A DNA stretch of 64,000 bases from Massilibacteroides vaginae (GTDB lineage: Bacteria > Bacteroidota > Bacteroidia > Bacteroidales > Tannerellaceae): contig NZ_FXDJ01000007.1 in the NCBI RefSeq assembly GCF_900178525.1, positions 186,001 through 250,000 on the forward strand, given 5' to 3'. Of the stretch, positions 36,731 through 45,287 are shown one piece after another (within the stretch, counting starts at the first letter, position 1; every line of letters starts with the position of its first letter). The translations under genes were made by a program, and so were the position numbers. The notes under the pieces are model-generated. The model made no database searches, was not told the origin of the DNA, and saw only the letters and a list, made by a program, of their open reading frames with translations.

Positions 36731-39169
36731 TTAGAAAGAATCATTTTCAGTTCTTGAAATCACCTCATTCTGCAAATCAGCGTTCATATCGTTGAAGTAA
36801 TCGCTGTAACCGGCCATACGCACAAGCAAGTCTTTATAATCTTCCGGACATTCTTGAGCAGCATAAAGCGTGGCCGTATCAACAATGTTAAACTGAACAT
36901 GATGACCTCCCAAGGCGAAATAAGAACGAATCAAATGAGCCAATTTGGAAATATCTTCTTCACGCTTAAGCAGACTCGGCAAGAAACGAAGGTTCAACAA
37001 TGTTCCCCCGCTTTTTATTTGATCCAGCTTACTCAATGATTTAATAACGGCAGACGGTCCATGTGTATCAGCACCGTGAGACGGTGAAGTTCCGTCGGAA
37101 ATGGATCTTCCGGCTAAACGTCCGTTCGGAGTAGCCCCCATCACCTTTCCAAAATAAACATGACAGGTAGTAGATAGCATATTCAGACGGAATGTTTCAC
37201 CCTTCGTGTTTGGTTTACCATCTATGGTATCGACCAAATCATCATAAATGCGAACAGCCAATTCATCAGTTTCCTTTATATCATTACCAAAGAATGGTGT
37301 TTTATTCAGAACAAACTGACGTAATTTTTCCTCTCCTTCAAAGTTACGTTTCACAGCATCCAGAATTGTTTCCATAGAGAACGTCTTCTTTTCAAACACA
37401 TGTGTTCTCAACACAGAAAGGCTATCTGTCGTTGTTCCCAGTCCTGTACATTGTATATAAGTTGTATTGTAGCGCGGACCACAATTATAATAATCTTTAC
37501 CACGGGCAATACAATCATCGATAAACAAAGAAAGAAACGTAGCCGGAGCATACTTCGCAAACATGCGATCGATGTAGTTGCTTACTTTCATCTTTTGATT
37601 AACCACGTAACGTAACTGCGTTAGGAAAGCCTGATAAACCTCTTCAAAGCTTTTGAATGCGCGCGGATCACCCGTCTGGATGCTTACCAACTTTCCTGTA
37701 ACCGGATCATAACCATTATTCAAGGTTACTTCCAGAATTTTAGGAACATTCAGGTAACCAGTCAGCAAATAAGCCTCTTTTCCAAAGGCACCGACTTCAA
37801 TACAACCGCTACATCCTCCTTCACGTGCATCCTGAAGAGATTTCCCCTGACGCAACATTTCCTGAATATACACATCCGGGTTAAATACAGAAGGATAACC
37901 ATGACCCTGACGAATAACCTTACATCCGGCACGAAGAAATTTATCCGGTGTACGTGAACTTATATGAATAGAGCTGCCCGGTTGAAGAATATGCAATTCC
38001 TCTATAATCTCAAGCATGATATACGACACTTCACTTACCCCATCAGAACCATCAGCTCTCACTCCGCCGATATTGATATTTGTGAAGTCATTGTATGTTC
38101 CACTCTCTTTTGCGGTAATACCTACTTTAGGAGGTGCGGTATGGTTATTTACTTTAACCCAAAAACAAGACAGTAATTCTTTTGCGTCATCACGGGTCAA
38201 CTCGCCATCAGCTACACCCTTTTCGAAGAAAGATTGCAAATGCTGATCAAAGTGTCCGGGATTCATAGCGTCCCAACCATTCAATTCGGTAATTGTTCCC
38301 AAATGAACAAACCAATACATCTGGATAGCTTCCCAAAAATTACGGGGAGCATGCGCCGGAACCCAACGACACACTTCAGCAATTTTACGTAATTCGGCGG
38401 CACGTTTCAGATCTTTTTCCGTCGATGCCATTTCTTCCGCCATATCCGCATGGCGTTCGGCCAAAAGAATAGCCGCATCACACGAAATAGACATAGCCAT
38501 CAACTCCTCTTGCTTGTCTGTCGCTTCTACATCATTCATAAAGTCGAGTTTTTCCAACTCTCCGGCAATACGCTTTTTCAGATCAAGCAAGCCTGTTTTA
38601 TAAATCTTCCCGTCCAAAGCCGTATGACCCGGCGCACGCTGCTCCATAAACTCCGTAAATAGTCCGGCTTCATATAACAAACGCCATTCCTGCGGTACAT
38701 GTCCAAAAATACGCTCCCGTTGCGTACGCCCTTTCCAATACGGGATCACTTCTTTTTCATACGTATCAATATCTTCCTGTGATATAGCATAACGCTGCAA
38801 GTCTCTTGTATTAAGGACGTGCAAGTCTTCCACACTGTGGCAGGTAAGCTCAGGAAACGTAGGTACAGATTTAGGTTTAGGTCCTCTTTCGCCTACAATA
38901 AGCTCATCAGCACCAATATAAATGGTTTTATGTTTACATATTTCTAAGAAATTCATTGCCCGAAGAACCGGGATAGGATATTTCCCGTAGTTCTCCTTGT
39001 AAAACTGGGTTTCTATCAAGGCGCGCTCAATTGACAAAGAAGGTTCTGCCTCAAAAGACAGTTTACGTAACCGTTTAATCCGGTCATTCATCCCACACTG
39101 ATTGGCTTCTTTCGTGGGTTCAAAATTTGATGCACGCTGAGGTGCACGCTGTGCAACAGTATCTTTCAT
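36731..39169 (-). CDS. hypD: Glycyl-radical enzyme, trans-4-hydroxy-L-proline dehydratase-like
   Basis: 812 residues. The active-site cysteine is Cys456 in GCSGCIEV and the radical glycine is Gly787 in MAGYSDYF. Their separation, 331 residues, equals that between Cys434 and Gly765 of Clostridioides difficile HypD, as I recall it. With the same +22 offset, other HypD active-site residues are present: Phe174 and His182 (FMEQRAPGHT), Ser356 and Asp361 (SGTYNDF), Glu458, Tyr472 (LTGY). HypD dehydrates trans-4-hydroxy-L-proline to a pyrroline-carboxylate, later reduced to proline. A proC-like partner gene is not in the window. An N-terminal extension of about 22 residues is real only if ATG 39169 is used; ATG 39091 (MNDRIKRLRK) would remove it. 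Confidence 0.85.
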   Translation of the reverse strand: MKDTVAQRAPQRASNFEPTKEANQCGMNDRIKRLRKLSFEAEPSLSIERALIETQFYKENYGKYPIPVLRAMNFLEICKHKTIYIGADELIVGERGPKPKSVPTFPELTCHSVEDLHVLNTRDLQRYAISQEDIDTYEKEVIPYWKGRTQRERIFGHVPQEWRLLYEAGLFTEFMEQRAPGHTALDGKIYKTGLLDLKKRIAGELEKLDFMNDVEATDKQEELMAMSISCDAAILLAERHADMAEEMASTEKDLKRAAELRKIAEVCRWVPAHAPRNFWEAIQMYWFVHLGTITELNGWDAMNPGHFDQHLQSFFEKGVADGELTRDDAKELLSCFWVKVNNHTAPPKVGITAKESGTYNDFTNINIGGVRADGSDGVSEVSYIMLEIIEELHILQPGSSIHISSRTPDKFLRAGCKVIRQGHGYPSVFNPDVYIQEMLRQGKSLQDAREGGCSGCIEVGAFGKEAYLLTGYLNVPKILEVTLNNGYDPVTGKLVSIQTGDPRAFKSFEEVYQAFLTQLRYVVNQKMKVSNYIDRMFAKYAPATFLSLFIDDCIARGKDYYNCGPRYNTTYIQCTGLGTTTDSLSVLRTHVFEKKTFSMETILDAVKRNFEGEEKLRQFVLNKTPFFGNDIKETDELAVRIYDDLVDTIDGKPNTKGETFRLNMLSTTCHVYFGKVMGATPNGRLAGRSISDGTSPSHGADTHGPSAVIKSLSKLDQIKSGGTLLNLRFLPSLLKREEDISKLAHLIRSYFALGGHHVQFNIVDTATLYAAQECPEDYKDLLVRMAGYSDYFNDMNADLQNEVISRTENDSF

Positions 39170-39554
39170 ACAGAAAAGTATTAATGCGTAAGAATATCAT
39201 TAAAACAAGACTACAAAATCAAGCTAAATCTCTAAATTAAAACACAAATGAAGAAAAGACCGGTTTACGAAAAAAACCGGAGGGAAAGAATTGTCTAATT
39301 ATAAAACATCAAACAATTGTATAGTCGTCTGTAAGACTTATTAATCATAATGTCAACGATACGTGAACAAATACTATCACAAATGTAGAAATTATTCCAA
39401 AAATAACAAATTTATGAAAGTTAAAAATGCACGTTAAATAACACGGTAAATCAATTGATATTATATCAATCTTTTTCTGTACATTTGAAAGAACAAATTG
39501 CTATTCAAATTGTTTAGTATATAGATTATAGCGATTTTTTAAATTAATAGAATT
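39170..39554. other. Divergent intergenic region between hypD and ferritin genes
   Basis: 385 bases with no gene. It must hold the promoters of both flanking genes. Visible items: an inverted repeat CCGGTTT/AAACCGG (39260-39280) and the ferritin promoter with its palindrome at 39454-39487. No other structure was identified. Confidence 0.6.
39454..39487 (+). promoter_or_regulatory. Ferritin promoter with overlapping palindrome
   Basis: TACATTTG (39480-39487) fits the Bacteroidetes -7 consensus TAnnTTTG exactly and a TTG lies at 39455-39457. The 17-bp palindrome ATTGATATTATATCAAT (39454-39470) overlaps the upstream box, a position from which a regulator could block or aid transcription. The ferritin ATG is 68 bases beyond the -7 box. 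Confidence 0.5.
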
Positions 39555-40037
39555 ATGAATTTAAGTAAGAAATTATCTGATGCCCTGAACCAGCAAATCA
39601 ATGAAGAAATCTGGTCTTCAAATCTTTATTTATCCATGTCAATATACTTTGACAAAAAAGGGCTTTCAGGGTGCGCCCATTGGATGAAAAAACAATCTCA
39701 GGAAGAATTAGGACATGCTTACCAGATGATTGACTGGTGCATCAAGCGTGGTGGAAATCCGGAAGTAGGACAAATCAACGTAGTTCCTACAGGCTGGGGA
39801 TCAGTGCTTGAAGTATTCGAACACGTTTACGAGCATGAAGTTCGCGTATCTGAGTTTATCGACAAATTAGTTGATGTCGCTGCAGGTGAAAAAGACAAAG
39901 CTACACAAGATTTCCTTTGGGGATTCGTTCGTGAGCAAGTTGAAGAAGAAGAGACAGCTCAAAAAATAGTTGACAGACTCAAATTATTAGGCGAAAAGAA
40001 CATTGCCTTTTTTGATATGGAATTAGGAAAAAGATAA
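39555..40037 (+). CDS. ftnA: Ferritin (non-heme, bacterial FtnA type)
   Basis: 160 residues, a four-helix-bundle iron storage protein that forms 24-mer shells and oxidises Fe(II). Ferroxidase residues are visible: the glutamates of the INEEIWSSNLYLSMSIYF helix, EELGHAYQMIDW (E and H), and QVEEEETAQKI. Length and ILE-rich helices are standard. The start ATG at 39555 begins MNLSKKLSDALNQQINEEIW. An IS element begins only 20 bases after the stop, so any native terminator may be displaced or supplied by the element end. Confidence 0.94.
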   Translation: MNLSKKLSDALNQQINEEIWSSNLYLSMSIYFDKKGLSGCAHWMKKQSQEELGHAYQMIDWCIKRGGNPEVGQINVVPTGWGSVLEVFEHVYEHEVRVSEFIDKLVDVAAGEKDKATQDFLWGFVREQVEEEETAQKIVDRLKLLGEKNIAFFDMELGKR

Positions 40038-40057
40038 TAAATTCTATGTATCCATTA

Positions 40058-41838
40058 AAAAGAGGGTGTCCCACAAGGGCACTCTCTTTTATCTTTTTAT
40101 GCTGCGTTCTTTTGTTGATTTAGCTTTGTCAGATTTATAATCTGAGTTTTTCTCTCTTCGTGGTGTTGATAGACTCTAAAAAGTTCTACATTCTTGTTTT
40201 TTACCGTTCTTTTTTGAGCAAAAACTGCCTTTTTCTGCTTTCGATATAGTTTGAGCAGGTTAAAGGCTATAGCAAAGACAGCAAAATCCATTGCCACTTT
40301 CTCTTTTGATTGATGGCGGAACCGATTGTAAGCTTTATTGTATTTGATTTGACCGAAAACAGCTTCGGGTTCTATGGGGCGTCGCTTTCGCATTCGTAGA
40401 CCTTCTTCCGAGGTAAGCCTTTCACGGGCTTTCCGTTTATACTCCCTTAGCTTATGATTAACCTGTATTTGTCTGTCGTTTTCTGACTTATGGCATAAAC
40501 TCCTGAGCGGACAACCTTGACAACGGCTGGCTTTGTAAACACTTATCTCTGAAACAAAGCCACTTTGAGTTTTACGATTTGTCGTATAAATCTTTTTCAT
40601 TTGTTGCCCCATCGGACAGATGAAATAGTCTTTCTCCTTATTGTAATAGAGGTTGTCCTGTAGAAATGCATTGTTTTTAAAGGAACGTTTCTCTTCTTTG
40701 TGAAAATAATTGTATTTTACATAAGCCTCGATTTCTTTCTTTTCCAGGTAAGTATAATTCTCTTCACTTCCATAACCCGAGTCGGCACAAAGCTGTTCAG
40801 GACGTATCTTGTAGTTGCTTTCAAATCCATTCATAAAAGGGATAAGAGTCAATGTGTCTGTTGGATTAGGAAAGAGATCATAGTGTGTTATAAATTGGTT
40901 TTCTGTACCTATTTGAAGATTATACGCGGGCTTTAACTGTCCGTTTCTCATATGGTCCTCTTTCATGCGCATAAAAGTTGAATCCGTATCGGTTTTGCCA
41001 AAGCTATTACGCTCCCCCAGAGTATCCAACTTTTCTTCGTACTCCTGAAGTTTTGGCAAATGTTTATCTTCCAGCGTTTTGATTTGTTTAAGTTCTTCTT
41101 TACTACGGTTCTCCCGGTTTATCTGCTGTATCCTTTCTTTCAATTCCCGACTGTTGATGGGGGTAGGAGGCTCATCATCGGGAGCATTGTCTTGAGTAAT
41201 ACCGTCTTCTATCTGAGAGAGAATACCATGTATTTTAGATTCCAGCTTAGCCTTATTTCTTTCAACGCTTTTGCGCCATACAAAAGTGTATCGGTTAGCA
41301 CGGCTCTCCAACTTAGTGCCATCTACATAGAGTTCTTTCAAACTGATGTAGCCCATATCTACCAGAATGAAGACGATCTGAACAAATAGCTTATGGATAC
41401 TCTGCTTTAGACGAAGCGAACGGAAGTTGTTTATTGTCCTGAAATTAGGCTGTTGATCGCCAGAGAGCCAGATGTAATAAATGTTTTGTTCTAATTGAGC
41501 GGCTATTTTTCGACAGGAATAGACATTGTTCAGATAGGCGTAAAAAAGAATCTTTAGCAACATCCGGGGGTGGTAACTACTATTGCCTCCTCCTTTATAT
41601 CCAAAATCAATGTCGGATAAGTCAAGCTCGTCAACAATATGATTGACTAAACGAACGGGGTGATCTTCAGGTATCTTACTGTCTATACTTACCGGAAAAA
41701 GAACACCTTGCCCCTGATTGTAGGGTTTCCATGATATTTTGGCCATAAAGCAATGATTGTCTTTGTTTTATGACTTAAATATAATAAAAAAAGAGCAATA
41801 AAAAAAGGATGTCCAAAACTTTTTGGACACCCTCTTTT
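40058..41838 (-). mobile_element. IS1182-family insertion sequence
   Basis: Fourteen-base perfect terminal inverted repeats AAAAGAGGGTGTCC (40058-40071) and its complement (41825-41838) bracket one intact transposase gene. Each end has a subterminal hairpin. No clear target-site duplication is seen (ATTA on the left, ATTTTA on the right). The element is 1781 bp and sits between ferritin and the rplT terminator. Confidence 0.85.
40097..41746 (-). CDS. IS1182-family transposase
   Basis: 549 residues. N-terminal DUF772 domain (HPRMLLKILFYAYLNNVYS, followed by the SGDQQPNFRTINNFRS segment), then the DDE-type RNase H-fold catalytic part with ELYVDGTKLESRANRYTFVW (first Asp) and CADSGYGSEENY (second Asp), and a C-terminal region ending near GQIKYNKAYNRFRHQSKEKV (catalytic Glu in the preceding EPEAVFGQ context). 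Full length and no frameshift, so it may be active. Confidence 0.92.
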   Translation of the reverse strand: MAKISWKPYNQGQGVLFPVSIDSKIPEDHPVRLVNHIVDELDLSDIDFGYKGGGNSSYHPRMLLKILFYAYLNNVYSCRKIAAQLEQNIYYIWLSGDQQPNFRTINNFRSLRLKQSIHKLFVQIVFILVDMGYISLKELYVDGTKLESRANRYTFVWRKSVERNKAKLESKIHGILSQIEDGITQDNAPDDEPPTPINSRELKERIQQINRENRSKEELKQIKTLEDKHLPKLQEYEEKLDTLGERNSFGKTDTDSTFMRMKEDHMRNGQLKPAYNLQIGTENQFITHYDLFPNPTDTLTLIPFMNGFESNYKIRPEQLCADSGYGSEENYTYLEKKEIEAYVKYNYFHKEEKRSFKNNAFLQDNLYYNKEKDYFICPMGQQMKKIYTTNRKTQSGFVSEISVYKASRCQGCPLRSLCHKSENDRQIQVNHKLREYKRKARERLTSEEGLRMRKRRPIEPEAVFGQIKYNKAYNRFRHQSKEKVAMDFAVFAIAFNLLKLYRKQKKAVFAQKRTVKNKNVELFRVYQHHEERKTQIINLTKLNQQKNAA

Positions 41839-41849
41839 ATTTTACCCAA

Positions 41850-41896
41850 CAACAAAAAATATCCAGACCTGTCAATAAGACAAATCTGGACATACT
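41850..41896 (-). terminator. Terminator of the thrS-infC-rpmI-rplT operon
   Basis: On the minus strand GTCCAGA pairs with TCTGGAT, with an inner GTC/GAC, followed by TTTTTTG. It lies just past the rplT stop codon and before the IS end. Confidence 0.75.
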
Positions 41897-41916
41897 ATTT
41901 TCTTCTTAAGATAAGC

Positions 41917-42261
41917 TTACTTTACTTTCTCTACAATTGCTTTGAAAGCTTCCGGATGATTCACTGCTAAGTCGGCAAGAACCTTACGGTTAATTTCAAT
42001 ACCTGCAGCATGTAAAGCTCCCATCAAACGAGAATAAGACAATCCTTCCAAACGTGCAGCAGCGTTAATACGTTGAATCCACAATGCACGGAAAGTACGT
42101 TTCTTATTACGACGGTCACGGAAAGCATACGTTAAACCTTTTTCCCAAGTATTCTTTGCTACAGTCCACACATTTTTACGTGCACCATAGTAACCACGGG
42201 TAAGTTTTAAAATCCGTTTTCTTTTTGCTCTTGAAGCAACATGATTTACTGATCTAGGCAT
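41917..42261 (-). CDS. rplT: 50S ribosomal protein L20
   Basis: 114 residues, the typical length. N-terminal [20 protein letters not shown], then [10 protein letters not shown] and [18 protein letters not shown] are diagnostic for L20, an early 23S rRNA-binding assembly protein. It is the last gene of thrS-infC-rpmI-rplT. L20 represses its own operon in other bacteria; whether it does here is unknown. Confidence 0.97.
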   Translation of the reverse strand: MPRSVNHVASRAKRKRILKLTRGYYGARKNVWTVAKNTWEKGLTYAFRDRRNKKRTFRALWIQRINAAARLEGLSYSRLMGALHAAGIEINRKVLADLAVNHPEAFKAIVEKVK

Positions 42262-42357
42262 AATACTAATCTGTTTTTGAACGTTAGCGCCATCTTTCGA
42301 TGAACTTTATTGCTAAAACATTCGGTTAATAAAAATCTAAAAAAACAACTAATAAAA

Positions 42358-42555
42358 TTACTTTAAAGCAAGTAACAGTTTAACGTTATTCACATCTGTA
42401 GAGTGAACCAAACCTGTATGCGTAAGGTTTCTCTTTTGCTTCTTAGTCTTTTTAGTCAAGATATGACTTTTATAAGCATGTTTTCTTTTGATTTTACCTG
42501 TTCCGGTAAGGGCAAACCTCTTTTTGGCACCGGAATTAGTCTTCATCTTAGGCAT
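42358..42555 (-). CDS. rpmI: 50S ribosomal protein L35
   Basis: 65 residues, normal for L35. [20 protein letters not shown] and the [14 protein letters not shown] segment are characteristic. It lies 96 bases upstream of rplT and 55 bases downstream of infC in the classical order. Confidence 0.97.
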   Translation of the reverse strand: MPKMKTNSGAKKRFALTGTGKIKRKHAYKSHILTKKTKKQKRNLTHTGLVHSTDVNNVKLLLALK

Positions 42556-42610
42556 TTTCCAATTATATTTAATTATTATACATATATATATTAACCCTCT
42601 CAGGTTAATT

Positions 42611-43222
42611 TTATTCTTTAGTTATATTTTGCTCTTCAACTTTTTTTTCAGGAGAAGGAGAAGCAACAATCTTCTTTACGGGTTTTGGCGCAGCAGCAGG
42701 AGCTTTTTTAGGAGATAACATTATAATCATCCTTTTCCCTTCCAACACAGGCAATTGTTCTACCTTTCCGTAATCTTCCAAATCATTGGCAAAGCGCAAT
42801 AACAACACCTCACCCTGTTCTTTGAATAAAATAGAACGTCCTTTAAAGAACACATAAGCTTTAACTTTCGCTCCTTCTTCCAGAAAACCTTTCGCATGCT
42901 TTAATTTAAAATTATAATCATGGTCATCGGTCTGCGGTCCGAAACGAATTTCTTTAACAATTACCTTAACAGATTTGGCTTTTTGCTCTTTCTGTCTTTT
43001 CCTCTGTTGGTAAACAAATTTCTGATAATCGGTTACTTTACAAACAGGGGGGGCAGCATTAGGTGAAATCTCAACTAAATCCAAGTCTAAGTCTTCGGCT
43101 ATTCTTAATGCTTGAGAAATTGGAAAAACTCCATTTTCTACATTGTCTCCAACCAAGCGGACTTCCCGAACTTTTATCCGTTCGTTTATTCTGTACTGAT
43201 CTTTTAAGCTGTCATTCTTCAT
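42611..43222 (-). CDS. infC: Translation initiation factor IF-3
   Basis: 203 residues. N-terminal domain [21 protein letters not shown], linker [14 protein letters not shown] and C-terminal domain [20 protein letters not shown] identify IF-3, which keeps 30S subunits free and proofreads start codons. The start is an ordinary ATG (43222), unlike the rare AUU of enteric infC. A lysine/alanine/proline-rich C-terminal tail of about 30 residues ([11 protein letters not shown]) exceeds E. coli IF-3 and is common in Bacteroidetes. Confidence 0.96.
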   Translation of the reverse strand: MKNDSLKDQYRINERIKVREVRLVGDNVENGVFPISQALRIAEDLDLDLVEISPNAAPPVCKVTDYQKFVYQQRKRQKEQKAKSVKVIVKEIRFGPQTDDHDYNFKLKHAKGFLEEGAKVKAYVFFKGRSILFKEQGEVLLLRFANDLEDYGKVEQLPVLEGKRMIIMLSPKKAPAAAPKPVKKIVASPSPEKKVEEQNITKE

Positions 43223-43250
43223 TCAAAAAGCTTTATCTCCTCTATTTAAT

Positions 43251-45206
43251 TTAATTTGTAATTTGCCAACGATTCATCATACTTTCTACTTCTTCGCACA
43301 AAAGAGTTGCAAAGGTAGTAATTTCCATCGAACCTTTATCACCTTCGCCCTGTTTTCTTACTGAGACCTCACCTTTTTCGGCTTCTTTTTCTCCTACAAT
43401 CAACATATAAGGGATTCTTTTCAGTTCATTGTCGCGTATTTTTCGTCCTACTTTTTCATTTCGGTCATCTACAAGCACACGAATATCCTGGTTTTCTAAT
43501 GTTTTGGCAACCTCCCAAGCGTAGTCATTGAACTTTTCACTGACAGGCAGAATACAAACTTGGTCAGGGGTCAGCCACAACGGGAATTTACCTCCCGTAT
43601 GTTCTATTAGTACTGCAACAAAACGCTCCATTGATCCGAATGGTGCTCTATGAATCATTACAGGACGGTGTTTTTTATTGTCTTCTCCGGTATATTCCAG
43701 CTCGAAACGTTCCGGCAGATTATAGTCTACCTGTATTGTTCCCAATTGCCATCTTCTACCAAGCGCGTCTTTCACCATAAAGTCCAACTTCGGACCGTAG
43801 AATGCCGCTTCACCTAATTCAATTCGGGCTTTCAAACCTTTTTCCTGGCAAGCTTCAACGATAGCCCGTTCAGCCTTATCCCAATTATCGTCCGAACCGA
43901 TATATTTTTCTTTGTTTTCCGGATCACGCAATGAAATCTGCGCTTCAAAATTTTCAAAATCAAGTGCCTTGAATATAATAAATATAATATCCATTACTTT
44001 AAGGAACTCATTCTTTAATTGATCCGGGCGACAGAATAAATGCGCGTCATCCTGAGTAAAGCCACGTACCCGGGTAAGCCCATGCAATTCGCCACTCTGC
44101 TCATAGCGGTAAACAGTACCAAACTCGGCAAAACGAACCGGCAGATCTTTATAAGAACGCGGAAACGCTTTATATATCTCACAATGGTGGGGGCAGTTCA
44201 TCGGCTTAAGCAAAAACTCCTCACCTTCTTGTGGCGTATGAATTGGTTGGAAAGAATCCTTTCCGTATTTAGCATAGTGACCGGAAGTCACGTATAATTG
44301 TTTTGAACCGATATGCGGAGTAATGACTTGTTGATAGCCATATTTCTTCTGGATTCTTTTCAGAAAATCTTCCAGTTTAAGTCTTAGCTGTGTACCACGA
44401 GGCAGCCACAAAGGCAGACCTGCACCAACGGATGTTGAAAAAGTAAACAATTCCAGTTCTTTCCCGATTTTGCGGTGATCTCTTTTCTTCGCCTCTTCCA
44501 ACAACACCAGATACTCGTCCAGCATTTTCTTTTTAGGGAAAGTAATACCGTAAAGACGAACCAACTGTTTTCTTTTTTCATCTCCACGCCAGTATGCTCC
44601 GGCCACGCTCAACACCTTAACAGCTTTCAGATAAGATGTATTAGGCAAGTGAGGACCACGACATAGATCAGTAAATTCTCCTTGCGTGTAAGTAGTGATC
44701 TTACCATCTTCAAGTTCACTGATTAATTCGGTTTTATATACTTCTCCCCTGTCGCCAAACATGCTGAGGGCATCTGTTTTGGATATTTCATTCCGGCGGA
44801 TCTCCTCCTTTTTCGCAACCAGCTCTAACATTTTAGCCTCGATTGCAGGAAAATCTCCTTCTTTAATGGTCACCCCTTCTCCGGGATCTACGTCATAATA
44901 GAAACCATTTTCAATAGCAGGACCTATTCCAAATTTTACACCGGGATAAAGTATTTGCAAGGCCTCAGCCATCAAGTGCGCGCTTGAGTGCCAGAAAGCA
45001 TGTTTCCCTTCTTCGTCATCCCACTTAAATAATTTTACCGTGGCATCTTGTGTGATCGGACGGGTTAAATCCCAAATTTCACCATTCACACTTGCAGCCA
45101 AAACATCCTGCGCTAAACGAGAACTGATACTCTCTGCAATTTGCAAAGATGTAGTTCCAGCAGCATATTCTCTTACGGAATTATCCGGAAATGTTATCTT
45201 AATCAT
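43251..45206 (-). CDS. thrS: Threonine-tRNA ligase
   Basis: 651 residues. The order is TGS domain (residues 1-60, [23 protein letters not shown]), the editing N2 domain with [11 protein letters not shown], the class II catalytic core with [11 protein letters not shown] (zinc ligand region), [19 protein letters not shown] and [11 protein letters not shown], and a C-terminal anticodon-binding domain ending near residue 640. It charges tRNA(Thr). The infC start lies 28 bases beyond its stop. ATG 45206 gives the standard family start. Confidence 0.97.
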   Translation of the reverse strand: MIKITFPDNSVREYAAGTTSLQIAESISSRLAQDVLAASVNGEIWDLTRPITQDATVKLFKWDDEEGKHAFWHSSAHLMAEALQILYPGVKFGIGPAIENGFYYDVDPGEGVTIKEGDFPAIEAKMLELVAKKEEIRRNEISKTDALSMFGDRGEVYKTELISELEDGKITTYTQGEFTDLCRGPHLPNTSYLKAVKVLSVAGAYWRGDEKRKQLVRLYGITFPKKKMLDEYLVLLEEAKKRDHRKIGKELELFTFSTSVGAGLPLWLPRGTQLRLKLEDFLKRIQKKYGYQQVITPHIGSKQLYVTSGHYAKYGKDSFQPIHTPQEGEEFLLKPMNCPHHCEIYKAFPRSYKDLPVRFAEFGTVYRYEQSGELHGLTRVRGFTQDDAHLFCRPDQLKNEFLKVMDIIFIIFKALDFENFEAQISLRDPENKEKYIGSDDNWDKAERAIVEACQEKGLKARIELGEAAFYGPKLDFMVKDALGRRWQLGTIQVDYNLPERFELEYTGEDNKKHRPVMIHRAPFGSMERFVAVLIEHTGGKFPLWLTPDQVCILPVSEKFNDYAWEVAKTLENQDIRVLVDDRNEKVGRKIRDNELKRIPYMLIVGEKEAEKGEVSVRKQGEGDKGSMEITTFATLLCEEVESMMNRWQITN

Positions 45207-45287
45207 ATCTTGTTAGCTAAAATTCTTAAATTCAAGGTACAAATTTACTATTCTTTTACAAAATAAAGACTTTTAAGCTGTAAAAAA

